From an uncultured Alloprevotella sp. (GTDB lineage: Bacteria; Bacteroidota; Bacteroidia; Bacteroidales; Bacteroidaceae), in assembly GCA_944322095.1 (NCBI GenBank), contig CALUNU010000014.1:1-64000 (forward strand): a stretch of DNA of 64,000 bases. Direction: 5' to 3'. The notes under the pieces are model-generated. The model searched no databases. It saw nothing but the letters and a program-made list of their open reading frames with translations, and was not told the origin of the DNA. This document shows positions 33,506-42,263 of this stretch, one piece after another (positions within the stretch are counted from its first letter, which is position 1; every line of letters begins with the position of its first letter). Both the position numbers and the translations under genes were made by a program.

Positions 33506-34750
33506 TCAGCACGGGGTGTCCGTGGCGTCGCTGCCGTCGGGCCGCTCGGGCAGCGCGGGGGCGTCGTCGTCCTCCTCGGGGCGCAGGCGCGGCGGCAGCT
33601 CGGCCGAGGGCGTGAGCCCCTTCTTCTTCCATCCCTCGAGCTGCGCGACGATGCTGCCGCGGCCCGAGGTGAGCTGCTTTTCGGCCCGCACGTAGGTTTG
33701 GTTGAGCTGGTCGATGCCGCGGCCAATGCGCACGAAGTTGTCGGCAAAGCCGCAGAACTTTTTGTAGAGGCGGTCGGCCGCGTCGTAGATTTCGCGCACG
33801 CTGCGTCCTTGCAGCTCGCTTTGCCACAGGTTGTAGGCCAGTTGGAGCGCCATGAGCAGGTTGGTGGGGTTGAGCAGGATGACGTGGGCACGGTAGGCGT
33901 CGGCCGTGAGGCGGGCGTCGGCCGTGACGGCGGCGATGTAGGCCGCTTCGTTGGGGATGAACATGAGGACGTAGCCGATGGCCCCTTCGACGGCCGAGGC
34001 ATAGTCCTTGGCACTGAGCTCCTTGACGTGGGCGCGCACCGAGGCCACGTGGCGTTTCAGGGCGGCGGCGCGCTCGGCTTCGTCGGTGGCGTTGGCATAG
34101 TCGGTAAAGGCCGTGAGCGACACTTTCGAGTCGATGACGACGCGGCGCTCGCCGGGGAAGGCCACCACCACGTCGGGGATGAGCTCGCGGCCCTCGGCGT
34201 CGCGCGTGTGGTGCTGCACGAAAAAGTCGCGCCCCACCGTCAGGCCCGACACTTCCAGGAGGTTTGCCAGCACGGCCTCGCCCCAGTTGCCTTGCGCCTT
34301 GTTGTTGCTCTTCAAGGCGCGGGCCAGGGCGTCGGCTTCGCGGCCCACGGCGGCCGTCTGCTCCACGAGGCTGCGCACGTAGCGGTCCATGGCGGCGTTG
34401 CTGCTCACGAATCGGTCGCGGAAGTCCTCGATTTCCTTGCCCAGCGGGGTGAGCAGGTCGTTGAGGCGGTCCAGGTGCTCGCTGCGCAGGCGGGCGCCTT
34501 CGTTGCGTGTGGTTTCGGCCGCCACGGCGCGGAACTCTGCGCGCAGCGCTTCGGCCTGGGCCCGTGCGGCCTCGGCGGCGGCGCGTCGCTCGCTCTCCAC
34601 GCGGGCGCGGGCCTCGGCGGCTTCGAGGCGGGCTTCGTCGACGCGGCGCGCCATGGCGGCCCGCGTGCGCACGGCAGCCACGGCGTAGCCGGCGGCTGCG
34701 GCTAGCGCGACGCCCACGACGTAGAGAAAGATGTAGAGACCGGTGCTCAT
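33506..34750 (-). CDS. rmuC: DNA recombination protein RmuC
   Basis: The 414-residue protein has an N-terminal membrane anchor (about 5-27), a coiled coil (about 30-120) and the RmuC nuclease-like core: 'NNKAQGNWGEAVLANLLEV', 'LIPDVVVAFPGERRVVIDSK' and 'LMFIPNEAAYIAA'. RmuC limits inversions between short repeats, which is of note in a window so rich in inverted repeats. The start ATG at 34750 (MSTGLYIFLYVVG) opens the membrane anchor. It is 20 bases after waaA and precedes the AspT-type transporter. Confidence 0.93.
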   Translation of the reverse strand: MSTGLYIFLYVVGVALAAAAGYAVAAVRTRAAMARRVDEARLEAAEARARVESERRAAAEAARAQAEALRAEFRAVAAETTRNEGARLRSEHLDRLNDLLTPLGKEIEDFRDRFVSSNAAMDRYVRSLVEQTAAVGREADALARALKSNNKAQGNWGEAVLANLLEVSGLTVGRDFFVQHHTRDAEGRELIPDVVVAFPGERRVVIDSKVSLTAFTDYANATDEAERAAALKRHVASVRAHVKELSAKDYASAVEGAIGYVLMFIPNEAAYIAAVTADARLTADAYRAHVILLNPTNLLMALQLAYNLWQSELQGRSVREIYDAADRLYKKFCGFADNFVRIGRGIDQLNQTYVRAEKQLTSGRGSIVAQLEGWKKKGLTPSAELPPRLRPEEDDDAPALPERPDGSDATDTPC

Positions 34751-34770
34751 GCTTGATGGCGGGCTGGGGG

Positions 34771-35991
34771 TCAGACGGGCCAGGCCACTTGTTTGAAAAT
34801 CTTGTCGACGGCCCCGGCGTTGTCGCGTATGTAGTCGCCGGCCGCCTTTCCTGCGGCAGCCAGTTCGCCGGGCCGGCTCAGGAAGGTGTCCAAGACGTGG
34901 CGGAAGGAGGCTGCGTCCTGCACCTCGCGGCAGCCGCCGTTGGCCAGCAGGTCGCGCGCCTCGCGAAACTTGTTGTTGTTGGGCCCGATGACGACGGGTA
35001 TGCCATAGACGGCGGCCTCGGGCACGTTGTGGATGCCGGCGCCGAAGCCTCCGCCCACGTAGGCCACCGTGCCGTAGCGGTAGATGCTCGACAGCAGGCC
35101 GTAGCCGTCGACGATGAGGCAGTCGGCCTTTTGCAGCTTCTCGGGCGTGGCCGCGCTGTAGCGCACGGAGCGTCGTTTCAGCTTGTGCTCGATGTCTTCG
35201 AGGTGGGCCTCGTCCACCACGTGGGGCGCCAGCACGAGCTTCACGTCGGGATGGCTGTTGAAATAGGGCAGGATGATGTCCTCGTCGGCCGGCCATGTGC
35301 TGCCGGCCACGAGGAGGCGTGCGCCCGCGGCAAAGCGCTCGACCAGGGGCAGGGGCTTGGCGGCGGCGCGCACGTCGATGACGCGGTCGAAACGCGTGTC
35401 GCCGATGATGCTCACGTTGGTCACGCCCAGCGAGGCCAGCAGCTCGCGCGAGTGCTCGTTTTGCACAAACAGATGGGTGAAGCGGTGCAGCACGCGGGCG
35501 TAGCCCCGGCCGTAGCGGCGGAAGAAAATCTGGTCGTCGCGGAAGATGCTCGACACGCTGTACACGGGCACGCCGCTGCGGGCCAGCGCCTCGATGTAGT
35601 TGCGCCAGAACTCATATTTAATAAAGAACACAGCCTCGGGGCGGGCCATGCGTACGAAGCGGCGGGCGTTGCGCGGCGTGTCGAACGGCAGGTAGCACAC
35701 CACGTCGGCGCCGCCATAGTTTTTACGCACCTCGTAGCCCGAGGGCGAGAAGAACGTGAGCAGTATCTTCTTCTCGGGGTGCTCGCGGCGCAGGCGCTCC
35801 ATGAGGGGGCGGCCCTGCTCAAACTCGCCGAGCGAGGCGGCATGAAACCACACGTAGCGCTCCTTGCCGCCCAGGCGGTCGAGCACGCGCCACGTGTTGC
35901 GCTGCCCCGCCGTCATGAGCCGTGCCTTTTCGTTGAACAGGGCGGCTATGCGTACGCACAGCATATAGAAACAGATAGCCAGCGAATACAT
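34771..35991 (-). CDS. waaA: 3-deoxy-D-manno-octulosonic acid (Kdo) transferase
   Basis: WaaA adds Kdo from CMP-Kdo to the lipid A precursor at the inner membrane, an essential lipopolysaccharide step. The 406-residue GT30 protein begins with a membrane-anchoring hydrophobic stretch (LAICFYMLCVRIAALF), followed by the acceptor-binding 'WFHAASLGEFEQGRPLMERL' with the catalytic Glu57, and in the C-terminal half 'LLVAGSTWPADEDIIL' and 'AYVGGGFGAGIHNVPEAAVY' for the donor. It follows gltX by 55 bases and precedes rmuC by 20, so these are probably one transcript. Confidence 0.96.
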   Translation of the reverse strand: MYSLAICFYMLCVRIAALFNEKARLMTAGQRNTWRVLDRLGGKERYVWFHAASLGEFEQGRPLMERLRREHPEKKILLTFFSPSGYEVRKNYGGADVVCYLPFDTPRNARRFVRMARPEAVFFIKYEFWRNYIEALARSGVPVYSVSSIFRDDQIFFRRYGRGYARVLHRFTHLFVQNEHSRELLASLGVTNVSIIGDTRFDRVIDVRAAAKPLPLVERFAAGARLLVAGSTWPADEDIILPYFNSHPDVKLVLAPHVVDEAHLEDIEHKLKRRSVRYSAATPEKLQKADCLIVDGYGLLSSIYRYGTVAYVGGGFGAGIHNVPEAAVYGIPVVIGPNNNKFREARDLLANGGCREVQDAASFRHVLDTFLSRPGELAAAGKAAGDYIRDNAGAVDKIFKQVAWPV

Positions 35992-36046
35992 GTTGCGGGA
36001 TGTTTCTGTGGTGGCGCCGGGGCGTGCGGGCGCCCCGGCTACCGGT

Positions 36047-37564
36047 TTAACCTAAAATGTCGATGGCGCGGTGCATGCGTGCCAGGGTCTCCTCGCGGCC
36101 CAGGAAAGCGGCCAGCTCATACATGTCGGGGCCTTTGCCCGTGCCCACCAGGCACACGCGCCAGGCGTTCCACGGCCTGACGCCCTGCTCCTCGGCCCAG
36201 GCGTCCACGGCGGCCCGCTGGCTCTCCACGTCGAAGCCGTCGAGGCCGGCCAGCAGCGTGGCCAGGCGGCGCATTTCGTCGGCTGTGCCTTCTTTCCAGT
36301 TTTTGCTGACGAATTTGTCGTCCATGCTGTAAGTCTGCGGGGCGCGGAAGAAGAAGTCGCACAGCGGCCAGAGCTCGCGGATGAAGTTGATTTTCTTCAT
36401 CTTCATCATGCCCACGACGGCCTCGACGCGCTCCATGGGCTCTTCGATGCCGTTTTGGCGCAGGATGCGGTCGAGCTCGGGCGCCAGGCGCGCGTTGTCG
36501 GTCATGAGGATGTACTCCTTGTTGAACCAGAGGCCCTTGACGTAGTCGAAGCGGGCGCCGGCCTTCGAGCACTTGGCCAGGTCGAACAGCCGCACCAGGT
36601 CGTCCATCGAGAGGATTTCCTGCTCGGTGCCGGGGTTCCAGCCCAGGAGCGCCAGGAAGTTGACGACGGCCTCGGGCAGGTAGCCGCTCTCGCGGTAGCC
36701 GGGCGAAACGTCGCCCGTCTTCGGGTCGTGCCATTCCAGGGGGAAGACGGGGAAGCCCAGGCGGTCGCCGTCGCGCTTGGAGAGCTTGCCCTTGCCGTCG
36801 GGCTTGAGCAGCAGCGGCAGATGGGCGAAGCGCGGCATCGTGTCCTCCCAGCCGAAGGCGCGGTAGAGCAGCACGTGGAGCGGAGCCGAGGGCAGCCACT
36901 CCTCGCCGCGGATGACGTGGGTGATTTCCATGAGGTGGTCGTCGACGATGTTGGCCAGGTGATAGGTGGGCAGGTCGTCGGCCGACTTGTAGAGCACCTT
37001 GTCGTCGAGGATGGACGAGTTGATTTTGACGTCGCCGCGTATGATGTCGTCCACGTGGACGTCTTCGCCCGGCTCCACCTTGAAGCGCACGACGTATTGC
37101 TCGCCCGCGTCGATGCGGCGGCGCACCTCGTCGGCAGGCATCGTCAGCGAGTTGCGCATCGAGGCGCGCGTCGTGGCGTCATACTGGAAGTTGGCCTCGG
37201 CGGTGCGCCGTGCGTTGAGTTCCTCGGGCGTGTCGAAAGCCACGTAGGCCTTGCCCTCGTCGAGCAGTCGCTCAACGTAGCGGCGATAGATGTCGCGGCG
37301 TTCCGACTGCCGGTAGGGTCCGTGCGGCCCCCCGATGCCCACGCCTTCGTCGAAGCGTATGCCGAGCCATCGGAACGACTCAATGATATATTCCTCGGCC
37401 CCCGGCACGAAGCGCGACGAGTCGGTGTCCTCAATGCGGAACACCAGTTCGCCTCCATGCTGTCGGGCAAAAAGATAGTTGTAAAGGGCGGTGCGTACGC
37501 CGCCGATGTGGAGCGGCCCCGTGGGGCTCGGCGCAAAGCGTACGCGAACTTTCCTGTCGGTCAT
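36047..37564 (-). CDS. gltX: Glutamyl-tRNA synthetase
   Basis: The 505-residue class I synthetase charges tRNA-Glu. The HIGH-type motif is PLHIGGVRT (17-25), and the KMSKS-type motif is [11 protein letters not shown] (about residue 260). '[11 protein letters not shown]' and the C-terminal anticodon-binding helices complete the family pattern. The opening [17 protein letters not shown] confirms the start at 37564. It heads the gltX-waaA-rmuC-transporter run. Its promoter -7 box (TATCTTTG, 37591-37598) is supplied by the intergenic repeat upstream. Confidence 0.97.
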   Translation of the reverse strand: MTDRKVRVRFAPSPTGPLHIGGVRTALYNYLFARQHGGELVFRIEDTDSSRFVPGAEEYIIESFRWLGIRFDEGVGIGGPHGPYRQSERRDIYRRYVERLLDEGKAYVAFDTPEELNARRTAEANFQYDATTRASMRNSLTMPADEVRRRIDAGEQYVVRFKVEPGEDVHVDDIIRGDVKINSSILDDKVLYKSADDLPTYHLANIVDDHLMEITHVIRGEEWLPSAPLHVLLYRAFGWEDTMPRFAHLPLLLKPDGKGKLSKRDGDRLGFPVFPLEWHDPKTGDVSPGYRESGYLPEAVVNFLALLGWNPGTEQEILSMDDLVRLFDLAKCSKAGARFDYVKGLWFNKEYILMTDNARLAPELDRILRQNGIEEPMERVEAVVGMMKMKKINFIRELWPLCDFFFRAPQTYSMDDKFVSKNWKEGTADEMRRLATLLAGLDGFDVESQRAAVDAWAEEQGVRPWNAWRVCLVGTGKGPDMYELAAFLGREETLARMHRAIDILG

Positions 37565-37590
37565 GGTTTGTTATTTTTTCTTTTCAGGGG

Positions 37591-37760
37591 CAAAGATAGT
37601 GTAAGGCGAGAGGAGAGAAAAGAAAAACCGTGTTTTTCTTTTCTCTCCCGAGCCGCCACCTATCTTGGGCGGAGCCAAAGATAGTGCAAACGAGAGGAAA
37701 GAAAAAGGAAAGCGCGCGGGGATTTACTTTTTCTCTCCCGAGTGCAGCTTTATCTTATGG
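37591..37760 (-). repeat. CAAAGATAG-type promoter-bearing repeat upstream of gltX
   Basis: Two units begin CAAAGATAGTG at 37591 and 37676 (85 bases apart), with a degenerate third around 37760-37775. Each contains an inverted repeat of A/G-rich and T/C-rich tracts (GAGAGAAAAGAAAAACC against TTTTTCTTTTCTCTC) and ends near TATCTTGGGCGGAGC. On the minus strand the first unit gives the -7 box of gltX. The family is the same as at 24876-25051. Confidence 0.7.
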
Positions 37761-37788
37761 AAAAGCGTAGCCAAAGGATGTCCGCCAC

Positions 37789-37813
37789 GTAGAGACGCGA
37801 TTCATCGCGTCTC
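37789..37813. repeat. GAGACGCGAT hairpin repeat, copy 2
   Basis: Same 25-base hairpin and same CCACGTAGAG flank as at 10828-10852 and 56080-56104. Confidence 0.75.
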
Positions 37814-37829
37814 TCACCGCCCGGATGGC

Positions 37830-37947
37830 TTAGGAGGAGCGGCATTCCTGCCGCCCACAGCTCGGGGCGACAGCCCCGCACCGACATTCCTTCCCCCCTG
37901 GGCGGCCCGTGCGGCAGTGTGGGCGGCAGGAATGCCGCCCCTCCTAA
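37830..37947. repeat. Inverted pair of GGCGGCATTCC palindromes beside copy B
   Basis: Units at 37830-37860 and 37919-37947 in opposite orientation, equal to the pair at 10741-10919. The spacer between them also shares GGGGCGACAGCCCCGCACCG-like sequence with the first locus. Confidence 0.72.
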
Positions 37948-37983
37948 GGGCGCTCCTCGCGTGGCCGCGTCCCCCCTTCATGC

Positions 37984-38336
37984 TGTCCGCTCCGCTGTTT
38001 TTTAACACGGAGAATCGAATATTTTCGCGCGCCTGCTCCCTCGCTTGCAAATACGCGAAAATCAGAAACGTCTGATAATGAAACATATCTGTTGGAGGGC
38101 CTGCCGCATGGACGCCCGAAAATGGCTTTTTCGCCACTATATGGCGCAAATCGGCCCCAATTTTCCTCTGAAAAGTGGCCTTGGATTGGATTTTCCATTG
38201 GATGGATCGGCCGATCCATGGGATGGAAATCGATTTCCATGGGATGTTTCGGCCGAGCGGCCGCATGGAGGCACGGAAATCTCCCTAAAATGCGGACGGA
38301 GGCGCGCGTCCGCTTTAACGCTTTGCCATATAGCGC
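37984..38336 (-). repeat. Dispersed ~350-bp element, copy B
   Basis: Inverted relative to copies A and D. The right end of the element (37984) reads GTCCGCTCCGCTG and TTTTTTAACACGGAG, and its left end (38336) reads GCCATATAGCGC. The terminal palindrome appears as GCGGACG/CGTCCGC at 38292-38313. The central hairpin (38192-38229) has TTTCCAT..GGATC arms with a 3-base internal mismatch. CGCCACTATATGGCG lies at 38132-38146. The left end is 160 bases beyond the stop of the hexosaminidase gene. The rest of 37565-38495 is other repeats and a terminator, with no gene. Confidence 0.8.
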
Positions 38337-38403
38337 ACAGGGTTTGCGGGCCCGCGGGTGGCCCTCCCCTGCCCTGCCCCACTCCGCCGCACGGGCACAC
38401 AAA

Positions 38404-38436
38404 AAACCGCCGCGGACGGGGTGTCCGTGGCGGTTT
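38404..38436. terminator. Terminator after the GH20 gene
   Basis: AAACCGCC with GGCGGTTT closes an inner GCGGAC/GTCCGT stem; A-run on the left gives T-run on the minus strand. It lies 60 bases past the stop at 38496. Confidence 0.85.
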
Positions 38437-38495
38437 GTCTGTGCGCCGGCGCGGCGGCGGGCTCTGCTGCTGGCAGGCCGTGGCCGTGGCGGGGC

Positions 38496-40487
38496 TTATT
38501 TCTGCTCGATGTAGTTCTTCACGTTGAGGTTGGTCACGGTGCTTTCAAACTCTCCCACCTCGCCCAGCGGGAAGACGAGCGTGCTCTGGTAGTACATCTT
38601 GTCCTTGCCTTCGTTGAAGACGAGCGTGCGCACCGAGAGGTCGTCGCGCAGCGTGCCGTTGACATAGAGGCGCGTGGCCTTGTTGTCGCCTTCGATTTTG
38701 ATTTCGTCCTTGCGTCCGGGCGTGGGCGAATAGCGGAAGGTGTAGAGGTAGCCGTCGCGCGTGTAGCCCATGAGACCGGAGACGGGGTCGGCCAGGTAGA
38801 ACGTGGCCGAGGGCGAGCGGAAGAGCACCGTGCCGGGCTGCTCCTTGCGGCCGTCGATGGTGAACGAGACGGTGTAGCCGTAGCCGATCTCGGGAATGGC
38901 GAGCGTGGAGCCGGGCTTCACCTCGGCTGCGGTGAGCACGGTGGACGAGGGTTCGCCGTAGCGGCCCAGTTCGTTCACGCCCGGGGCTTCGGAAAGCCCG
39001 TTGCGCTTCTTGTCGAACTCGGCAAAGGGCACCGTGGCCTTTTCGCCGCGCCACATCTTGCACGAGAGCGTTTGCAGGGCGGGCATGACGCGGTGGTGGA
39101 TGTCCTTGACGGAGATGCCGTTGCCCACGTGGTCGTTCCACACGGCAAACTGCGAGCCGAGCACGGCGGGGTCGCCCTCCTTGAAGGTGACGTTGCCCAC
39201 CATGTTGGGCGTCCAGCTGTCGTAGAGCCACTGCGTGTTCAGGTAGTCGTAATAGTAGCCGGCGGCGGGCACGATGTAGAGCCAGCCGTCGGTCATGCCG
39301 ATGCCCTTATAGCCGAGCGTGGCCATCGAGTCGGGCTTGGCATAGCCGTTGAACCACCAGTTTTGGATGACGCCGTCCACCTTGACGGGCGTTTCGCCCT
39401 TGGCGTGCGTCAGGGCGCCCCAGCAGGCCGGCGTCTTGCCGTAGCTCTCGACGAGGCGCAGGTAGTGGTCGGTAAATTTGCGGAACTGCTCCACCACTTC
39501 CTTCTTGGCGTTCGAATATTCGTCGGTGCCGATGTTCACGATCTTGCCCACGAAGACGGGGTCGTCGCCTTCGAGATATTCCTTGAAGAGGGCGTCGAAG
39601 AACGGGTAGATGTCGGGGTTGCCCAAGTCGAGGTGATCCATGCCATACTCCTTGCTTCCCAGCTCAGGCTTGTAGTGGGCAAAGGCCAGCGAGTGGGCGG
39701 GCACGTCTATTTCGGGAATGATGTTGACGCCCAGGGCGGCTGCCTCTTTCTGGAACGCGCGGAACTCGTCTTTCGTGTACGATCCGTCGGGCGCCGTCAG
39801 GCCGGGATACGTGTCGCACTCCAAGCGGAACGCGCCGTACGTGCGGTTCCAGTCGTGCCCGAAGTATTGCTTAAATCCGTTGTCGTTGAGGTGTATCTGC
39901 AACGTGTTCATCTTATAGTAGGAAAGGATCTTGACGAGCTTGCGCAGGTAGTCCATGGGGATGTATTTGCGCGCGCAGTCGAGCATAAAGCCGCGGACGG
40001 CATACTTCGGCACGTCGGTCGTGGCGCCGCAGGGCAGCGTGGCCCCTTCGGTGGCTTCGAGCATTTGCAGCACGGTGCGCGTGCCCCAGTAGAGGCCGCG
40101 CTCGGTGGCAGCCGTGAGCGTGACGCCGTCGGCCTTCACGTCGAGGCGGTAGCCCTCGTCGCCCAGCGAGGCGTCGGCCTTGACGGCGAGGCGCAGGTCG
40201 CCGGCCTTGGCGTTGCCCTTGCCCGTTTTGAGCTTCCGGCCGAAGAGGGTCTTGTAGTCGTCGGCCAGGAGAGCGGCCACGCGGGCCGCAGCCTCGTCGT
40301 CGGCAGCATAGCTGGCACGGGCACCGTCCATGGCAAATGTGCCTGAGGTGGCCGTCCACGACGTCACTTCGGGAATGGTAAACGGTTTGCTCCCGCCGTC
40401 GGTCTGGGCCGCCGCGGGCATGGCGAGCAGCGCCGCTCCCGCCGAGAGCAAGAGCAGCTGCTTCTTCAAGTTGCGCGTAAAGTTCAT
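38496..40487 (-). CDS. Secreted GH20 beta-N-acetylhexosaminidase
   Basis: The enzyme releases terminal GlcNAc or GalNAc from glycans by substrate-assisted catalysis. The 663-residue protein has a signal peptide (about 1-28, ending PAAAQ), a GH20b N-terminal domain (about 35-160), the TIM barrel from 'YAVRGFMLDCARKYIPMDYL' onward, and the catalytic pair Asp322-Glu323 in NIGTDEY. A C-terminal LamG-like jelly-roll (about 540-655, 'YTVSFTIDGRKEQPGTVLF') probably binds glycan. It stands alone with its own strong promoter, so it is a single-gene host- or diet-glycan enzyme and not part of a larger utilisation locus in this window. Confidence 0.93.
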   Translation of the reverse strand: MNFTRNLKKQLLLLSAGAALLAMPAAAQTDGGSKPFTIPEVTSWTATSGTFAMDGARASYAADDEAAARVAALLADDYKTLFGRKLKTGKGNAKAGDLRLAVKADASLGDEGYRLDVKADGVTLTAATERGLYWGTRTVLQMLEATEGATLPCGATTDVPKYAVRGFMLDCARKYIPMDYLRKLVKILSYYKMNTLQIHLNDNGFKQYFGHDWNRTYGAFRLECDTYPGLTAPDGSYTKDEFRAFQKEAAALGVNIIPEIDVPAHSLAFAHYKPELGSKEYGMDHLDLGNPDIYPFFDALFKEYLEGDDPVFVGKIVNIGTDEYSNAKKEVVEQFRKFTDHYLRLVESYGKTPACWGALTHAKGETPVKVDGVIQNWWFNGYAKPDSMATLGYKGIGMTDGWLYIVPAAGYYYDYLNTQWLYDSWTPNMVGNVTFKEGDPAVLGSQFAVWNDHVGNGISVKDIHHRVMPALQTLSCKMWRGEKATVPFAEFDKKRNGLSEAPGVNELGRYGEPSSTVLTAAEVKPGSTLAIPEIGYGYTVSFTIDGRKEQPGTVLFRSPSATFYLADPVSGLMGYTRDGYLYTFRYSPTPGRKDEIKIEGDNKATRLYVNGTLRDDLSVRTLVFNEGKDKMYYQSTLVFPLGEVGEFESTVTNLNVKNYIEQK

Positions 40488-40521
40488 GATAGAAATGGGT
40501 TAGTTGGATGAATAGATGTGA

Positions 40522-40554
40522 CAAAAGTACGAAATAAAGCCGGTAACGTCCAAA
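40522..40554 (-). promoter_or_regulatory. Consensus promoter of the GH20 gene
   Basis: On the minus strand TTTG (40551-40554) and TACTTTTG (40522-40529) are separated by 21 bases. Confidence 0.72.
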
Positions 40555-40697
40555 CATTTGTCCGCTTTCTTCGCCGGGGCGGGCCTCCCGGCCCCGTTTC
40601 GCCCGCCTCCGCCCTGCCCTACCCCATGCACACCGCCCGCCGGGCGGGCCTGGGGCCGTGCCGGGCGGGCGGTGCGAAAGGTTGTGCGGTGCGGGAG

Positions 40698-42236
40698 TCA
40701 GAGGGTCTGCTCCTTGAAGGCGGCCTCCTCAGCGGCGCGGATGATGGCCTCGTGGTCGGCGGCGGCGCGGCTGTCTTCTTCGCGGTCGAAGCGCGAGGTG
40801 GCTGCCGTGGCGGGGCGGCGACGCCGACGGCGGTTGGCGGCGGAGCGGGCTGCGGCCTCGCCTGCCCCGTCGGCGGGTTGCGTGGCTTCGGGGGCTTGGG
40901 TGGCGTCGGTCGGGTCGGCCGGCCGGCGGCGGTTGCGGGCGGCTTCGCTGCGGGGCTGCGGGGCTGTGGCGTTTGCGTCGGCCTCGGGGGCCGGTGTGCG
41001 GGGCTCTGCGGCCTGGCGCGGGGCTTCGCTTTGTTCCGTTGTGCGCTTGGGGGCGTCGGCCTGGGCGCCGGGAGCGGCGGCCGGTGCGGCGGCGTTGTCG
41101 CTGCGGCGCGGAGCTTCGGCCTTGTCGCGGGGTGCGCTGTCGCTGCGACGCGGGGCTTCGGCCTTGTCGCGGGGCGCGCTGTCGCTGCGGCGCGGAGTTT
41201 CGGCCTTGTCGCGGGGGGCGTTGTCGCTGCGGCGCGGGGCTTCGGCCTTGTCCTTGGGAGCGGCGTTGGCGGAGGCTGCGGCGGGGGCGCTGTCGGTGCG
41301 GGCGGCGGCGCGGCGTGCCTCGCTGCGCGTGCGGCGCTTCACGGGCTTGGCGGGACGGCCGTCGACGGTGGAGCCCGTGGCGGCGCGTTTGTCGGTTTTC
41401 AGTTCGTTTCCTATCTCGTCGATCTCGGGCACGGCGGTGAACATGTCGGCCTCCATGGCGGTGCGCTTTTCTTTGCTGCGCAGGATGCGGTCGATAAACT
41501 GCGGCTCGCGGCGGAGCTTCACGAGGGCCTCCTTGGCGGCCTGCTGGTGGCTTTCTTTTTTGGAGAAGCCTTTGCCTTCGCCGGCGGTGACGCCTTCGAG
41601 GATGGCGTAGGAGCGGAACTCGGGGCTGTTGCCCGTGGTGTCGATGCTTTCGTCGAGCTTGAATTCGAGCTGGATGCGGTTCTTCTGGCTCCATTCGAGG
41701 AGCTTGCTCTTGAAGTTGACCTCCTTGCGCGCCATGTCGTCGAGGTCGACGAGCTTGCCGATGATGCGGTGGCTCACGAACCAGTGGCAGTGGCGGTAGC
41801 CGCGGTCGAGATAGACGGCTCCCACGAGTGCTTCGAAGGCGTTGCCGCCGAGGTAGTTGTTGTGGGTGCGTCCGGTGGTGTTCTTTTTGACGAGGCTGTC
41901 GAGGCCCGTCTCGCGTGCCAGGCGGTTGAGCGTGTCGCGCTGCACGAGCTTGCTGCGTGTGGTGGTGAGGAAGCCTTCGCGCTTGCGTTCGTAGCGGTGG
42001 AAGATGATGTCGCTGGTGACAGCTTCGAGGATGGCGTCGCCCAGAAATTCGAGGCGTTCGTTGTTGAGCGGGCGGCCCTTTTCGTTGCTGACGTAGTGGG
42101 ACGACTTGTGGGCGAGGGCTATGCGGTAGAGCTCGATGTTGTGGGGATAGAAGCCGAGGATGCGGTACAAAGAAAGGCAAAGCTCCTTGTCTTTGCGGAA
42201 AAGGAGCTTTGCCCGGTCAAAGAGGTTCGTCATCAT
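40698..42236 (-). CDS. rnc: Ribonuclease III with a long repetitive C-terminal tail
   Basis: RNase III cuts double-stranded RNA, including rRNA precursors. Residues 1-250 are a normal enzyme: signature NNERLEFLGDAILE with Glu63 and Asp67, GGNAFEALVGAVYLD with Glu135 (the E. coli Asp114 position is Asn132 here), and a dsRNA-binding domain (about 178-245, GKGFSKKESHQQAAKEAL). Residues 250-512 are an unusual basic, Ala/Pro/Arg-rich tail with four 14-residue repeats of the APRDKAEAPRRSDS type (326-381, DNA 41094-41261) and a late NRRRRRR cluster. Usual length is about 230-350 residues. The tail may bind RNA or a degradosome-like partner. The gene follows fabF and acpP in one operon. Confidence 0.93.
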   Translation of the reverse strand: MMTNLFDRAKLLFRKDKELCLSLYRILGFYPHNIELYRIALAHKSSHYVSNEKGRPLNNERLEFLGDAILEAVTSDIIFHRYERKREGFLTTTRSKLVQRDTLNRLARETGLDSLVKKNTTGRTHNNYLGGNAFEALVGAVYLDRGYRHCHWFVSHRIIGKLVDLDDMARKEVNFKSKLLEWSQKNRIQLEFKLDESIDTTGNSPEFRSYAILEGVTAGEGKGFSKKESHQQAAKEALVKLRREPQFIDRILRSKEKRTAMEADMFTAVPEIDEIGNELKTDKRAATGSTVDGRPAKPVKRRTRSEARRAAARTDSAPAAASANAAPKDKAEAPRRSDNAPRDKAETPRRSDSAPRDKAEAPRRSDSAPRDKAEAPRRSDNAAAPAAAPGAQADAPKRTTEQSEAPRQAAEPRTPAPEADANATAPQPRSEAARNRRRPADPTDATQAPEATQPADGAGEAAARSAANRRRRRRPATAATSRFDREEDSRAAADHEAIIRAAEEAAFKEQTL

Positions 42237-42263
42237 ACGTGTGGCGGCGGATTTTTTTCAGCT

